A stretch of 64,000 nucleotides of DNA from Acinetobacter indicus CIP 110367 (GTDB taxonomy: Bacteria; Pseudomonadota; Gammaproteobacteria; Pseudomonadales; Moraxellaceae): contig NZ_KI530756.1 in NCBI RefSeq assembly GCF_000488255.1, positions 291,001 through 355,000 on the forward strand, given 5' to 3'. Of the stretch, positions 34,556 through 44,580 are shown piece by piece (position 1 is the first letter of the stretch; every line of letters starts with the position of its first letter). Made by a program: the position numbers and the translations under genes. Under the pieces are notes generated by a model that saw only the letters and a program-made list of their open reading frames with translations, did not search any database and had not been told where the DNA came from.

Positions 34556-35884
34556 ATGCTAAACGCGAAAAAATTAACATTAGCAGTCCTGGTACAAGCT
34601 GCTTTAATTTCTACAGCTGTTGCTAGCGAACAAAGTGAATCTAAAGGCTTTGTTGAAGATGCAGAAGGTTCAGTTTTATTCCGTACAGGTTATTTGAATC
34701 GTGATAAAAAAGATGGACTAACAAACGATACAAGCTCTGCAGCCCAAACTGCAATCGTAAAATTAGATTCTGGCTTTACCAAAGGTATTGTTGGTTTTGG
34801 TGCAGGTATCATTGGTGACGCTTCATTTAAACTCGGTAAAAATGGGCATACTGGCAACCAAATGATCCCAACGCATAGTCAAGATAATGCCGATGGAACT
34901 AAAGATGCCTATGATCATTGGGCACGTGGTGGTGCTTATGTCAAAGCACGCGTATCAAACACAACGGCTAAATATGGTACGCAAGTATCTGAAATTCCAG
35001 TAATTGCAAGTAATACTGCTCGTTTAACCCCTGAGTACTACACTGGTCTTTATATTGAAAGTAACGAAATTAAAGACTTGACGTTAATCGGTGGTAAATT
35101 CACTAAAAACCAATGGTCAAATGACATCAGCTCAGACCAACAAAATTTGGACAGTGCTATTTTCTGGGGCGCGAAATACAAGTTTAACGACCAAGTTAAT
35201 GCCTCTTATTATGGGGTAGACGTTAAAGATAAATTAGATCGTCACTATGGGAATGTGAATTATAGCTTCCATACAGCAAGTGGTGCGAGCGTAACTTTAG
35301 ATGCAATGGGTTACAATACCAAATGGAAAGTTGGAGCAGAAACAACTGATCCACGCAGTGAAACTGAAGAATTGACTAACTCGATTTGGGGTGTATCTGC
35401 AAGCTATAACAGGGACGCACACAATTTGATGCTTGCGTACCAAGATAATGCGGGCAACATAGGTTACGACTATGCTTACAACGCAGATGGTCTACAAAGC
35501 ATTTATGTACCAAACTCATACTTATCCGACTTTAAGGGTAACGATGAAAAATCTGTTGGCTTACAGTACAACTATAATTTTAAAAACCATGGTCTTCCAG
35601 GTCTAAACTGGACAACAGCATTCGTTTATGGTTGGGATATTGATGTAGCCGAAATAAATAATCCAGCACAAATTATCGACCAAGCTGAAGAACATGAATT
35701 CTTTAACCAAGTGAAATATACGGTTCAATCTGGTGCATTCAAAGATGCAAACTTACGCTTACGTCACTCATACTTGCGCGCAAGTGATACTTACAATAAT
35801 GCTTCTGACAACTATGTAAGTAATGCTATCAGCTCAACAAATGAATGGCGTATCTGGTTAGACATCCCGGTGAAATTATTCTAA
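34556..35884 (+). CDS. OprD-family outer membrane porin
   Basis: A 442-residue porin. The signal MLNAKKLTLAVLVQAALISTAVA is followed by OprD-type blocks: GFVEDAEGSVLFRTGYLNRDKK, an early WARGGAYVKARVSNTTAKYGTQ, LTPEYYTGLYIESNEIKDLTLIGGKF and the C-terminal RLRHSYLRASD..NEWRIWLDIPVKLF ending in phenylalanine. These 18-stranded barrels admit basic amino acids or carboxylates; the substrate cannot be told. It is a single-gene unit with a strong terminator. Confidence 0.88.
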   Translation: MLNAKKLTLAVLVQAALISTAVASEQSESKGFVEDAEGSVLFRTGYLNRDKKDGLTNDTSSAAQTAIVKLDSGFTKGIVGFGAGIIGDASFKLGKNGHTGNQMIPTHSQDNADGTKDAYDHWARGGAYVKARVSNTTAKYGTQVSEIPVIASNTARLTPEYYTGLYIESNEIKDLTLIGGKFTKNQWSNDISSDQQNLDSAIFWGAKYKFNDQVNASYYGVDVKDKLDRHYGNVNYSFHTASGASVTLDAMGYNTKWKVGAETTDPRSETEELTNSIWGVSASYNRDAHNLMLAYQDNAGNIGYDYAYNADGLQSIYVPNSYLSDFKGNDEKSVGLQYNYNFKNHGLPGLNWTTAFVYGWDIDVAEINNPAQIIDQAEEHEFFNQVKYTVQSGAFKDANLRLRHSYLRASDTYNNASDNYVSNAISSTNEWRIWLDIPVKLF

Positions 35885-35906
35885 TGTCCTGACGATGGTT
35901 TAAATC

Positions 35907-35937
35907 AAAAAAACCTGCACACTGTGCAGGTTTTTTT
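35907..35937 (+). terminator. Terminator of the OprD-like gene
   Basis: AAAACCTGCACA pairs with TGTGCAGGTTTT around a single C, followed by a T run. The symmetry also lets it serve ppa from the other side. Confidence 0.92.
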
Positions 35938-35986
35938 ATGGCGTCCTCACTAAACAAAACAGATCAGTGAGGGGGGAAAAGCCGTA

Positions 35987-36511
35987 TTATTTTGCAGCTT
36001 CAATCGCTTTTAATACTTCAGCTTTGGCAACCTCTGCGCCTTCCCAACCGGTCAATTTCACCCATTTGCCTGGCTCTAAATCTTTATAGTGGGCAAAGAA
36101 GTGTTCAACCTGTTGAATCAATAATGGTGGAAGGTCGGTATATTCTTTCACATCTTTGTAAATTGGGGTCAATTTGTCGTGCGGTACCGCGATCAGTTTC
36201 GCATCAATACCACCATCATCTTCCATGTTCAATTTACCGACCGGGCGGCAACGAATTACTGAACCTGGTTCAACCGGATGTGGTGTTACCACCAATACGT
36301 CTAATGGGTCACCATCTTCAGATAAGGTATTTGGCACATAACCGTAGTTTGCTGGGTAGAACATTGCTGTACCCATAAAACGGTCTACAAATAATGCATC
36401 AGAATCTTTGTCAATTTCGTATTTGATTGGCGCTGCATTAGCAGGAATTTCAATGATTACATAGATATCATTTGGTGCATCTTTACCCGCAGGGATATTG
36501 CTGTAGCTCAT
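35987..36511 (-). CDS. ppa: Inorganic pyrophosphatase
   Basis: A soluble family I pyrophosphatase of 174 residues that hydrolyses PPi to phosphate. [20 protein letters not shown], the substrate loop [17 protein letters not shown], the metal signature [11 protein letters not shown] and the later [16 protein letters not shown] are all present. The ATG at 36511 (AAGAG upstream) was chosen; the longer frame adds six unsupported residues. Confidence 0.96.
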   Translation of the reverse strand: MSYSNIPAGKDAPNDIYVIIEIPANAAPIKYEIDKDSDALFVDRFMGTAMFYPANYGYVPNTLSEDGDPLDVLVVTPHPVEPGSVIRCRPVGKLNMEDDGGIDAKLIAVPHDKLTPIYKDVKEYTDLPPLLIQQVEHFFAHYKDLEPGKWVKLTGWEGAEVAKAEVLKAIEAAK

Positions 36512-36630
36512 AGCATCACTCTTAAACAAGTTAAATCTTTTTAAAACCGCGTCAATTATAACGGTTTTCGGCTATTAATGACTTCGCGATTATACATTCA
36601 TGACATAAAAATAGATATTTTGCTGTGCAA

Positions 36631-37032
36631 TCACGCGGTCAGTTTAATCACCAGCAGCAATAAACAGATCGGGCACAGTAACGATAATAGCCAGATAATC
36701 GAGCGCAATGTCGCCCAGTTGGCCAGATAACACAGGCCGTACAGCAGACGAAACACCAGATAGGCAATGCCGAAAGTCATAATGATAAACTGCGGAATCA
36801 CCATATATTCGGCCAGTAAAATGGCGGCAATAAACAGCGGCAGACTTTCAAAGCTGTTTTGCTGTGCAGCATTGGCACGTGCCGCCAGACCGGTGGTATT
36901 GGCTAAAAAAGAACGTGGATTTTGATTATCTTCAGATTTAAAGCCGCCAGCCATTTTTGCAATCACCGCAAATAAATAAGGCAACAGGCAGGCGATCAGA
37001 ATCAGATAGACGATTCCACTAATACTTTGCAT
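36631..37032 (-). CDS. MAPEG-family membrane protein
   Basis: A 133-residue, four-helix integral membrane protein. NPRSFLANTTGLAARANAAQQNSFESLPLFIAAIL matches the MAPEG signature (RAxxAxxNxxExLPxF). Eukaryotic members conjugate glutathione to lipids; bacterial members are mostly uncharacterised. It is probably monocistronic. Confidence 0.85.
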   Translation of the reverse strand: MQSISGIVYLILIACLLPYLFAVIAKMAGGFKSEDNQNPRSFLANTTGLAARANAAQQNSFESLPLFIAAILLAEYMVIPQFIIMTFGIAYLVFRLLYGLCYLANWATLRSIIWLLSLLCPICLLLLVIKLTA

Positions 37033-37132
37033 CTATTTTTTCTCATCGGAATTCTTCAAAACTTTATCATAGCATGGTGTTTTAAGCATAAATTTTGTTA
37101 AATAGGGTGTTTTTATTCATTGTGTAGGATTC

Positions 37133-37522
37133 ATGATGGTCAATCCTGATCAAAAAGAAATGTTCGATGTACTTGAAAAACAGCGCCAGCATCAGCTGCA
37201 AGTCGATCGGGCCTTAAAAATTGTGATTCCCATTGTGGCCTTTTTATTAACGGTCATCTGTTCCAACCTGAATATCTGGTCGACCCTGTTTACCTTTGTG
37301 GTGCTGTGGGTGGCCCTGTATGCGGTGGGAATTAAACGTCTGCCTTTATGGCACTGGGTGACCGTAATTCTGGTGTATTGCCTGATTGATAATATTTTAA
37401 GTTATGGCAGCTTCCATTCCTCCGGTTTTAGCCGTCAGTTTGGTTCGATGTTTATTTTCCTCGGGGTGATGGGAGTCGGACGTCCTTACTTCGACCGCTG
37501 GCTAATGAAAAAAGAGAATTAA
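37133..37522 (+). CDS. Conserved hypothetical membrane protein, 129 aa
   Basis: An amphipathic N-terminus (about 25 residues, likely cytoplasmic) is followed by three to four predicted membrane helices (ALKIVIPIVAFLLTVICSNL, LFTFVVLWVALYAVG, WVTVILVYCLIDNIL, GSMFIFLGVMGVG). The start may be 37133 or the ATG at 37136. I know no function. A terminator follows at once. Confidence 0.75.
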   Translation: MMVNPDQKEMFDVLEKQRQHQLQVDRALKIVIPIVAFLLTVICSNLNIWSTLFTFVVLWVALYAVGIKRLPLWHWVTVILVYCLIDNILSYGSFHSSGFSRQFGSMFIFLGVMGVGRPYFDRWLMKKEN

Positions 37523-37523
37523 A

Positions 37524-37545
37524 AAAAGCGCCCTTAGGCGCTTTT
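37524..37545. terminator. Terminator between convergent genes
   Basis: AAAAGCGCC-CTTA-GGCGCTTTT with A and T runs on either side, between the hypothetical membrane gene and fadD. Confidence 0.9.
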
Positions 37546-37558
37546 CTTATTGCAGAAT

Positions 37559-39235
37559 TTATGCAGTCTTACGTAGGTCTTTACGCAGGATTTTGCCTAC
37601 GTTAGATTTTGGTAATTCATCCATAAATTCAACATAACGTGGGCGTTTATAACCGGTCAGGTTTTCTTTCGCAAATGCCAGAACTTCTTCAGTCGTCAAT
37701 GAAGGGTCTTTCTTCACCACAAACAGTTTTGGCACTTCACCTGATTTTTCATCTGGTACACCAATTGCAGCCACTTCCAGTACTTTTGGATGTTTCGCCA
37801 CGACTTCTTCAATTTCAGAAGGATAAACGTTAAAGCCAGATACCAAAATCATGTCTTTTTTACGGTCTACAATTTTCACATAGCCTCGTGAATCCATAAC
37901 ACCAATGTCACCTGTACGGAAGAAACCATTAATCATCACTTTGTCGGTTTCATCTGGACGGTTCCAATAGCCTTTCATGACTTGTGGACCACGGATTGAA
38001 ATTTCACCCTGCTCGCCCAATGCTACTTCATTGCCGGCATCATCCAGAATTGCCACTTCAGTTAATGGCAATGGAATACCAATGGTGCCACTGAAGGCTT
38101 CAGACGCTGGCGGGTTCGCGGTAGCCACCGGTGAAGTTTCAGATAAACCGTAACCCTCAATGATGTTGGTGCCAGTCACTTTTTTCCAGGCTTCCGCTGT
38201 AGATGGTAATACAGCCATACCGCCGCCCATCGCCATTTTCAATCGGCTGTGATCAAGCTGTTTAAACTCTTCATTGTTCACAAGTGCATTGAATAAGGTG
38301 TTCACCGCAGGGAAGAAAGTTGGTTGATATTTGCGTAATTCTTTCATTACCGCAGGTAAGTCACGCGGGTTTGGAATCAATACGTTTGCCTGACCTTTAT
38401 ACATCCCGTAAAGCGCGCACACCATAAATGCAAAAATGTGATACAGCGGCAATGCACAGAAAATACGGTCATCTGGCTGACCATCTTGCGCACCAAATTT
38501 ACTTTGGAAAATACCATCGCATTGCAGCATGTTTGCCACAAGGTTGCGATGCGTTAATTCTGCACCTTTAGATACCCCTGTCGTACCACCAGTATATTGC
38601 AGTACTGCCGTATCGCTTAGGGTCAGGTTTGGACGCTTGTAGTTGCTGACATTGGCTTTCGACATGGCCGCATTGAACTTGACATGGCCCGGAAGATCCC
38701 ACGCCGGAATCTGTTTACGCACTGAGCGTAAGACAAAGTTCACCAACGTACCTTTTAGGGTGCCCAGCATGTCACCTACAGAGGCAACCACGACGTGCTT
38801 GACTGGGGTTTTACCCAGAATCGCCTGATATACAGAAGCGAAGTTTTCAATAATCACCAGCACTTCTGCGCCAGAGTCATTTAACTGATGCTCAAGTTCA
38901 CGTGAGGTATACAGCGGGTTTACATTCACCAGCACCAGACCGGCACGGAATACACCCAACGCCACCACTGGATATTGAAGAACGTTTGGCATCATCACTG
39001 CAACACGTGTGCCTTTGGCCAAGCCCAGACCTTGCAAATAGCTTGCAAATTTGCGGCTTGCTTCTTCCAGTTCAGCAAAGGTCAGCACTTTATCCATAAA
39101 GATAAAGGCATCACGTGAACCAAACTTCTGGAAATTACGTTCAAAGATATCAACCAGTGACGTATTCTCCGGTGGCAACTCTACAGTTTCTGGAATCCCT
39201 GTCTTTCGGTATTCTTCAAACCAAATTTTTTCCAT
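37559..39235 (-). CDS. fadD: Long-chain fatty acid-CoA ligase FadD
   Basis: A 558-residue adenylate-forming enzyme that activates fatty acids with ATP and CoA for beta-oxidation. The AMP-binding P-loop reads LQYTGGTTGVSKGAELTHRN, the A5 region IEGYGLSETSP and the fatty acyl-CoA synthetase signature NGFFRTGDIGVMDSRGYVKIVDRKKDMILVSG; the catalytic lysine lies near LPKSNVGKILRKDLR. Length matches E. coli FadD (561). SD GGAGAG precedes the ATG. Monocistronic. Confidence 0.92.
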   Translation of the reverse strand: MEKIWFEEYRKTGIPETVELPPENTSLVDIFERNFQKFGSRDAFIFMDKVLTFAELEEASRKFASYLQGLGLAKGTRVAVMMPNVLQYPVVALGVFRAGLVLVNVNPLYTSRELEHQLNDSGAEVLVIIENFASVYQAILGKTPVKHVVVASVGDMLGTLKGTLVNFVLRSVRKQIPAWDLPGHVKFNAAMSKANVSNYKRPNLTLSDTAVLQYTGGTTGVSKGAELTHRNLVANMLQCDGIFQSKFGAQDGQPDDRIFCALPLYHIFAFMVCALYGMYKGQANVLIPNPRDLPAVMKELRKYQPTFFPAVNTLFNALVNNEEFKQLDHSRLKMAMGGGMAVLPSTAEAWKKVTGTNIIEGYGLSETSPVATANPPASEAFSGTIGIPLPLTEVAILDDAGNEVALGEQGEISIRGPQVMKGYWNRPDETDKVMINGFFRTGDIGVMDSRGYVKIVDRKKDMILVSGFNVYPSEIEEVVAKHPKVLEVAAIGVPDEKSGEVPKLFVVKKDPSLTTEEVLAFAKENLTGYKRPRYVEFMDELPKSNVGKILRKDLRKTA

Positions 39236-39384
39236 AATGCCAATCTCTCCAATCAGTAATCCTTAGTATTCAACTGTTTTATACACTGCCGCACTTCATT
39301 TTTTGGCTTGTTTATGTACAGCAGTGGATCCATTTTCACGAATTCGATTCATATATAACGTATTTTATGTAAACAACGCTAGTC

Positions 39385-41604
39385 TTATCTCTGAATCAAC
39401 AGTTTATTTGCTTTTTGATATCCCCGTGGTAAAAGCTGTCCCTTAGTTCCTCTCTTACCGATATACTTCTGCAAGTCATCACCTTTTAATTTTAACTGCT
39501 GTTGTCCTGCAAACACTTGAATTATTTCATCTAAATTTAGCATTGTCATGGATACAATCTGATCTTTCGGTTCAAGTTGTATCAATTTATTACCTTTACC
39601 TTTATTCAGCACCGGTAATTCTGCCAGATCAACAATCAGTAAACGGCCGGCAGAACTGAGTAGCGCAACATGACTGAACTGCTCAATAGTTTGCAGATTC
39701 ATCACGCTGGCGCCTTCAGACAGGCTCAGGAAAGCCTTACCGGCTTTGGCATTGGTATCCAGCTGTTTGGCTTGGGTTTTAAAGCCATAACCTTTGCTGC
39801 TCATGACCAGAATTTCAGCCTGATCTTCTGCCACAAACACCTGTTTAAAGCCGACCCCGCTGGCCGGTGATAAACGTGAACTGAGCGGTTCACCCAAACC
39901 ACGCGCCGATGGCAGGCTGTTAATGGCCACACCATAACTGCGTCCAGTGTCATCCAGCACATAGGCACGCTGGTTGGATTTGCCTTGGGCGTGACTTAAA
40001 TACTGGTCACCAGCGCGGAAATTCAGGTTTTCGGCATCGACATCATGGCCTTTGGCACAGCGAATCCAGCCAGCTTCAGACAGCACCACGGTTACCGGAT
40101 CAGCCGGCAGCATGTCCTGTTCATTAATGGCAGTGGCTTCAGCGCGCTGCACGATTGGTGAACGGCGGTCATCACCAAACTTTTTGGCGTCGTCTTTTAA
40201 CTCCGTAATAATCAGGTTTTTTAATGATTCCGGATTGGCCAACTGTTCACGAATTGTGGCAGCTTTGGCCTCGAGTTCTTCCTGTTCGCGACGGATTTCC
40301 ATTTCTTCCAGTCGGGCCAGATGGCGCAACTTGAGTTCCAAAATGGCTTCAGCCTGAATCTCATCAATACCAAAGTGCGCCATCAGCTCTGCTTTGGGAT
40401 GATCTTCTTCGCGGATAATCCGGATCACGGTATCAATGTCTAAATAGGCAATCAGCAAGCCGGCCAGAATATGCAGGCGTTTTTCAATCTTGTTCAGATG
40501 ATATTGCAGGCGGCGTGTGACGGTATGTTTACGAATCTCGATCCATTCCAATAAAATCTGGCGAATCGACTTCACCTGTGGACGACCATCGGCACCAATC
40601 ATGTTCATGTTGACCCGATAGCTCGATTCCAGATCGGTGGTCGCGAACAGATGGCTCATCACCGCATCGGCATCAATCCGGTTGGAACGCAGCACAATCA
40701 CCAGTCGGGTCGGATTTTTATGGTCCGATTCATCCCGTACATCGGTCACCAGCGGCAGTTTTTTGGCCTGCATCTGGTCGGCAATCTGGGTAATGACTTT
40801 TGAGCCAGACACCTGATACGGCAAATCACTGATAACAATTTCATTTTTTTCAATGGTATACACCGCGCGCATACGATAGCTGCCGCGTCCGGTGGTCTGA
40901 ATCTTTAACAGTTCATCTGGCGGGGTAATCACTTCAGCCCGGGTCGGTAAATCCGGACCAGGAATATATTCTGCAACCTTGCTATCGCTTAAATTCGGAT
41001 TACGGATCAGGGCGATGGTGCCTTTAATGATTTCACGCAAGTTGTGTGGCGGAATATCGGTGGCCATGCCCACGGCAATGCCGGTGGTGCCATTGAGCAG
41101 GATATTTGGAACCCGCGCCGGCAAGGTCACTGGCTCTTTTAGGGAACCATCAAAGTTATCCTGCCAGTCACAGGTGCCTTGCCCCAGTTCAGACAGTAAC
41201 AGGTCACTATATGCGGATAATTTGGCTTCGGTATAACGCATTGCAGCAAAGGATTTTGGATCATCCGGTGAGCCCCAGTTGCCCTGCCCTTCAATAAATG
41301 GATAACGATAGCTAAACGGCTGCGCCATTAGCACCATCGCTTCATAACAGGCCGAGTCACCATGCGGATGGTACTTACCCAGCACATCACCGACCGTACG
41401 CGCAGATTTCTTTGGTTTACTGCTTGGCTTGAGACCCAGCTCGCTCATGGCATAGACGATACGGCGCTGTACCGGTTTCAGGCCATCGCTGATATGAGGC
41501 AATGCACGGTCCATAATCACGTACATGGCATAGCTGAGATATGCTTGTTCAGTAAATTCTGCTACGGAACGGTTTTCTGTCGCATGATGCGCGAGGCTTG
41601 TCAT
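39385..41604 (-). CDS. parC: DNA topoisomerase IV subunit A
   Basis: A 739-residue type II topoisomerase subunit that unlinks daughter chromosomes with ParE. The winged-helix domain has the active tyrosine in [11 protein letters not shown] (Y124). The quinolone-determining region reads [12 protein letters not shown], with serine at 84 and glutamate at 88, the quinolone-sensitive residues at the two common resistance positions. The C-terminal beta-pinwheel begins near residue 495. Monocistronic, with about 150 bp to fadD. Confidence 0.96.
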   Translation of the reverse strand: MTSLAHHATENRSVAEFTEQAYLSYAMYVIMDRALPHISDGLKPVQRRIVYAMSELGLKPSSKPKKSARTVGDVLGKYHPHGDSACYEAMVLMAQPFSYRYPFIEGQGNWGSPDDPKSFAAMRYTEAKLSAYSDLLLSELGQGTCDWQDNFDGSLKEPVTLPARVPNILLNGTTGIAVGMATDIPPHNLREIIKGTIALIRNPNLSDSKVAEYIPGPDLPTRAEVITPPDELLKIQTTGRGSYRMRAVYTIEKNEIVISDLPYQVSGSKVITQIADQMQAKKLPLVTDVRDESDHKNPTRLVIVLRSNRIDADAVMSHLFATTDLESSYRVNMNMIGADGRPQVKSIRQILLEWIEIRKHTVTRRLQYHLNKIEKRLHILAGLLIAYLDIDTVIRIIREEDHPKAELMAHFGIDEIQAEAILELKLRHLARLEEMEIRREQEELEAKAATIREQLANPESLKNLIITELKDDAKKFGDDRRSPIVQRAEATAINEQDMLPADPVTVVLSEAGWIRCAKGHDVDAENLNFRAGDQYLSHAQGKSNQRAYVLDDTGRSYGVAINSLPSARGLGEPLSSRLSPASGVGFKQVFVAEDQAEILVMSSKGYGFKTQAKQLDTNAKAGKAFLSLSEGASVMNLQTIEQFSHVALLSSAGRLLIVDLAELPVLNKGKGNKLIQLEPKDQIVSMTMLNLDEIIQVFAGQQQLKLKGDDLQKYIGKRGTKGQLLPRGYQKANKLLIQR

Positions 41605-41800
41605 AACAACCTGTAATCCTAAATTAATGCGTTATAGTTTTGACGTTCTTATGCTATGCCGCAGCCGCGGCCAGCACAAGGGTAGCCGATCACACTCTGC
41701 GACAATTTATGTCTTATGGCGTAAAAATATCCATTTTAGGCGCGTCAATCAACTGAAAAATGCACAAGCCTGACTGCACGTTGAAAAACATATTCCAGAA

Positions 41801-41838
41801 ATAAAAAAGATGCGCCGGCACAATAGCCAGCGCATCTT
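41801..41838 (-). terminator. Terminator of the NiaP-like gene
   Basis: AAGATGCGC pairs with GCGCATCTT across a 14-nt loop. On the minus strand TTTTTT follows. It begins 24 bp past the stop. Confidence 0.85.
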
Positions 41839-41861
41839 GAATTATCTGTATAAGCGGCTGC

Positions 41862-43181
41862 TTATAAACCAATCGACTCCAGGGTCTTGCCGCGAGTTTC
41901 TTCACCCAGCAACACAATCACCAGTGCCACGGCCAGCAGCACCGCGGTAAACATCATAAATACATAGCTAAAGCCGTTGTGCATCACCATCATCTGGGTC
42001 ACCACCAAAGGCGCAACAATGCCGCCCATACGGCCCACCGCCGAAGCCCAGCCGGAACCAAAGGCACGGATATTGGTTGGATACTGTTCCGGTGTATAGG
42101 TATACAGCACACCCCAGGCGCCTAAATTAAAGAACGACATCAGACACCCCCAGAACACAATCATGCCGACGCTGCTGGCCTGTCCAAAGAAGTAGGCCGA
42201 TACCGCACACAGCCCAATAAAGCCGGCCAGTGTGGCTTTACGGCCAAGTTTTTCCACCAGCCAGGCCGCCGCAATATAGCCCGGCAACTGCGCCAGAATC
42301 ATGATCAGCACATATTCAAAGGACTGCACAATGGTATAGCCTTCCTTGACCAGCAGACTTGGCAGCCAGGTAAAAATGCCATAATAGGAATAGACAATGC
42401 CGAACCAGATCAGCCACAGCATGAGGGTACGACGCGCAAATGGCCCCGACCACAGCTGGGCAAAAGAAATATTCTGTTTGGCGGCCACCGGTTTTACTTC
42501 CAGCTGTTCAATCACCTCGACCCCGCAGCGGCGTTCCAGACTTTGTACTAGTTTGTGCGCTTCTTCGACCCGGCCGCGGTTAATCAAATACGGCACCGAT
42601 TCCGGTACTTTTTTCCAGATGACCCAGGCATAGAGCGCCGGCAAACCACCAATTAAAAAGGCCATATGCCAGTCAAAGGTCGGAATCACAAAATAAGACA
42701 CCAGCGCCGCACAGAGCCAGCCCAGCCCCCAGAAGCTTTCCAGCAGCACAATAAAACGGCCCCGCACATGCGCCGGAATATATTCACTGACCAAAGTCAC
42801 CGCAACCGGCAACTGCCCGCCCAGCCCTAAACCGACAATAAAGCGGAAAAACAGTAACCAGCTTAAATTTGGGGCAAAGGCACAGGCCGCTGTGGCCAGG
42901 CTATAAATCACCAGGGTCGTGGCAAATACGGTTTTACGCCCAATCCGGTCGGCCAACCCGCCGGAGAACACCGCACCAATGGCCATGCCAACAAAACCAA
43001 TTGACACCACCCAGCCTTTTTCTGCCGGGCTCATTTGCCAGTCTTCCGCCATTTTGGCCAGAATAAAGGAGATTAAACCGGTATCCATGGCATCAAACAT
43101 CCAGCCCAGTCCGATGACCCATAGCAAGGTATAGTGGAACTTACCAATCGGTAAGCGTTGTACACGAGAAACTAGATCCAT
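41862..43181 (-). CDS. MFS transporter, NiaP-like
   Basis: A 439-residue, twelve-helix major facilitator. The opening RLPIGKFHYTLLWVIGLGWMFDAMDTGLISF and the loop GGLADRIGRKTVF, together with PESVPYLINRGRVEEA, match the metabolite/NiaP (niacin) branch. The substrate may be nicotinate or another aromatic acid; this cannot be decided from the sequence. Its neighbours give no pathway hint. A perfect 26-bp palindrome lies 92 bp upstream. Confidence 0.75.
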   Translation of the reverse strand: MDLVSRVQRLPIGKFHYTLLWVIGLGWMFDAMDTGLISFILAKMAEDWQMSPAEKGWVVSIGFVGMAIGAVFSGGLADRIGRKTVFATTLVIYSLATAACAFAPNLSWLLFFRFIVGLGLGGQLPVAVTLVSEYIPAHVRGRFIVLLESFWGLGWLCAALVSYFVIPTFDWHMAFLIGGLPALYAWVIWKKVPESVPYLINRGRVEEAHKLVQSLERRCGVEVIEQLEVKPVAAKQNISFAQLWSGPFARRTLMLWLIWFGIVYSYYGIFTWLPSLLVKEGYTIVQSFEYVLIMILAQLPGYIAAAWLVEKLGRKATLAGFIGLCAVSAYFFGQASSVGMIVFWGCLMSFFNLGAWGVLYTYTPEQYPTNIRAFGSGWASAVGRMGGIVAPLVVTQMMVMHNGFSYVFMMFTAVLLAVALVIVLLGEETRGKTLESIGL

Positions 43182-43272
43182 AATAAACGCTCTGACAGGG
43201 TGGAGAGGAAAACGCGGATGGCGCGCCTGGTTATTGTTATGACAACAGCAATCAGCTTTGATTTTAAAGACA

Positions 43273-43298
43273 ATGACCGCTATCTAGATAGCGGTCAT
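43273..43298. promoter_or_regulatory. Perfect 26-bp palindrome between TRIC-type and NiaP-like genes
   Basis: ATGACCGCTATC joined to GATAGCGGTCAT through TA forms an exact 26-bp inverted repeat. It is 28 bp past the stop of the upstream TRIC-type gene and 92 bp before the MFS start. It is either a terminator (poor T run) or an operator for the transporter. Confidence 0.6.
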
Positions 43299-43325
43299 GC
43301 CGTTTAATTTATAGGAGATTTGTGG

Positions 43326-43970
43326 CTAGGAGGCATCTTTGGATGAGGCCGACTGCTCATCATCATCCTTATAAATGAATTTTGGCATTTCCAGACCAAA
43401 ATAGATCGCAATTAAACGTAAGGTAAAACCAAAAATCAGCGTGGCGATAACAGTTAGTTCTAGCGACAGGCCAATTTCAATACAGACCCAATAGCAGATC
43501 ACCGACACAAAAGAGATACTGGCATACAGCTCACGGCGGAACACCAGCGGCACATCATTACACAGAATATCACGCAGAATCCCGCCCGAGACGCCGGTCA
43601 GCACACCGGCCACCGCCGACACCACAAAACCGTGGCCCATTTCCAGCGCAATCTGGCAGCCAATAATGGTAAAGCCAATCAGGCCCAAGGCATCCAGCAC
43701 CAGGAAGATGGAACGCAGATGGCGCATCCATTTGGCAATTAAAATGGTGACAAAGGCTGCCGCGCAGGTCAGGACCAGATATTCCGGATGCTTGACCCAG
43801 GTTAAAGGATAATGGCCCAGCAATACATCACGTACCGAGCCGCCGCCCAGTGCGGTGACACAGGCAATCAGGGTCACCCCGAACCAGTCCATGCTTCGCC
43901 GTCCTGCCGACAATGCACCTGTCATTGCTTCTGCAGTAATGGCAATAATATAAATGACCAACAGCAACAT
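43326..43970 (-). CDS. TRIC-type cation channel family protein (UPF0126)
   Basis: A 214-residue membrane protein with two homologous halves of three helices plus a seventh helix. The repeats are visible as GALSAGRRSMDWFGV..VTALGGGSVRDVLLG and GVLTGVSGGILRDILCND; glycine-rich GGGSVRD and GGILRD lie at equivalent places. Bacterial TRIC proteins conduct monovalent cations. The ATG at 43970 follows GAAGG; the upstream GTG frame opening is unlikely. Confidence 0.88.
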   Translation of the reverse strand: MLLLVIYIIAITAEAMTGALSAGRRSMDWFGVTLIACVTALGGGSVRDVLLGHYPLTWVKHPEYLVLTCAAAFVTILIAKWMRHLRSIFLVLDALGLIGFTIIGCQIALEMGHGFVVSAVAGVLTGVSGGILRDILCNDVPLVFRRELYASISFVSVICYWVCIEIGLSLELTVIATLIFGFTLRLIAIYFGLEMPKFIYKDDDEQSASSKDAS

Positions 43971-44033
43971 GAACTGCCCTTCTTTCACTAGGGGAATTGA
44001 TGCGCGTTATCATAAGCGAAAATACGGCAAATG

Positions 44034-44501
44034 TTATAAAAATTGCGCACAACATTGCTTAAATTTCTTGCCCGAACCGCAGATACAGGGCTGTTTCATG
44101 GTGATCTGCTGATCGGTGGTCGGATCAAGAAAATACCACACACCCTGATGTTTGACGAAATGCGACACTTCATGATGTATCTGCGGCTGGTTGCCATCCT
44201 GATAATAGGCCTTGAATTCGACCTGGGCATGGCTTTTGTCCAGCTTTTCCTGAGCACTTACGATTTCCAGTTTTAACCACTGGTTGGCGCTGCTCCAGTC
44301 CCGAATAGCGGCCACATCCAGAGCCTGCTGCTGACCAAGTGCGGTGGTTTTGACAATATAATCAATCTGCTGCAAGGCAAAGGCACTATAGCGTGAACGC
44401 ATTAGCTGAGCGGCAGTTTGGGCCTGCTGCTGACCTAAATGCAAAGGCTGGCAACAACTGTGATAAAACCCAGCGCCACAAGGACAAGGCTGTTCTGACA
44501 T
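44034..44501 (-). CDS. YchJ-family protein with two SEC-C motifs
   Basis: A 155-residue protein. It begins MSEQPCPCGAGFYHSCCQPLH and ends CICGSGKKFKQCCAQFL, the two SEC-C zinc motifs that bracket the UPF0225/YchJ family. The middle has an NTF2-like core (LMRSRYSAFALQQIDYIVKTT). The function is not firmly known. The ATG at 44501 was chosen because the longer frame reads through unrelated sequence overlapping terC. Confidence 0.88.
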   Translation of the reverse strand: MSEQPCPCGAGFYHSCCQPLHLGQQQAQTAAQLMRSRYSAFALQQIDYIVKTTALGQQQALDVAAIRDWSSANQWLKLEIVSAQEKLDKSHAQVEFKAYYQDGNQPQIHHEVSHFVKHQGVWYFLDPTTDQQITMKQPCICGSGKKFKQCCAQFL

Positions 44502-44580
44502 AAATATTTTCCAAAAAAATAGCCTGACAATGCAGGCTATTTTAACGGAACTGAATCGGAAAACAGGAATATTCTGAGTG

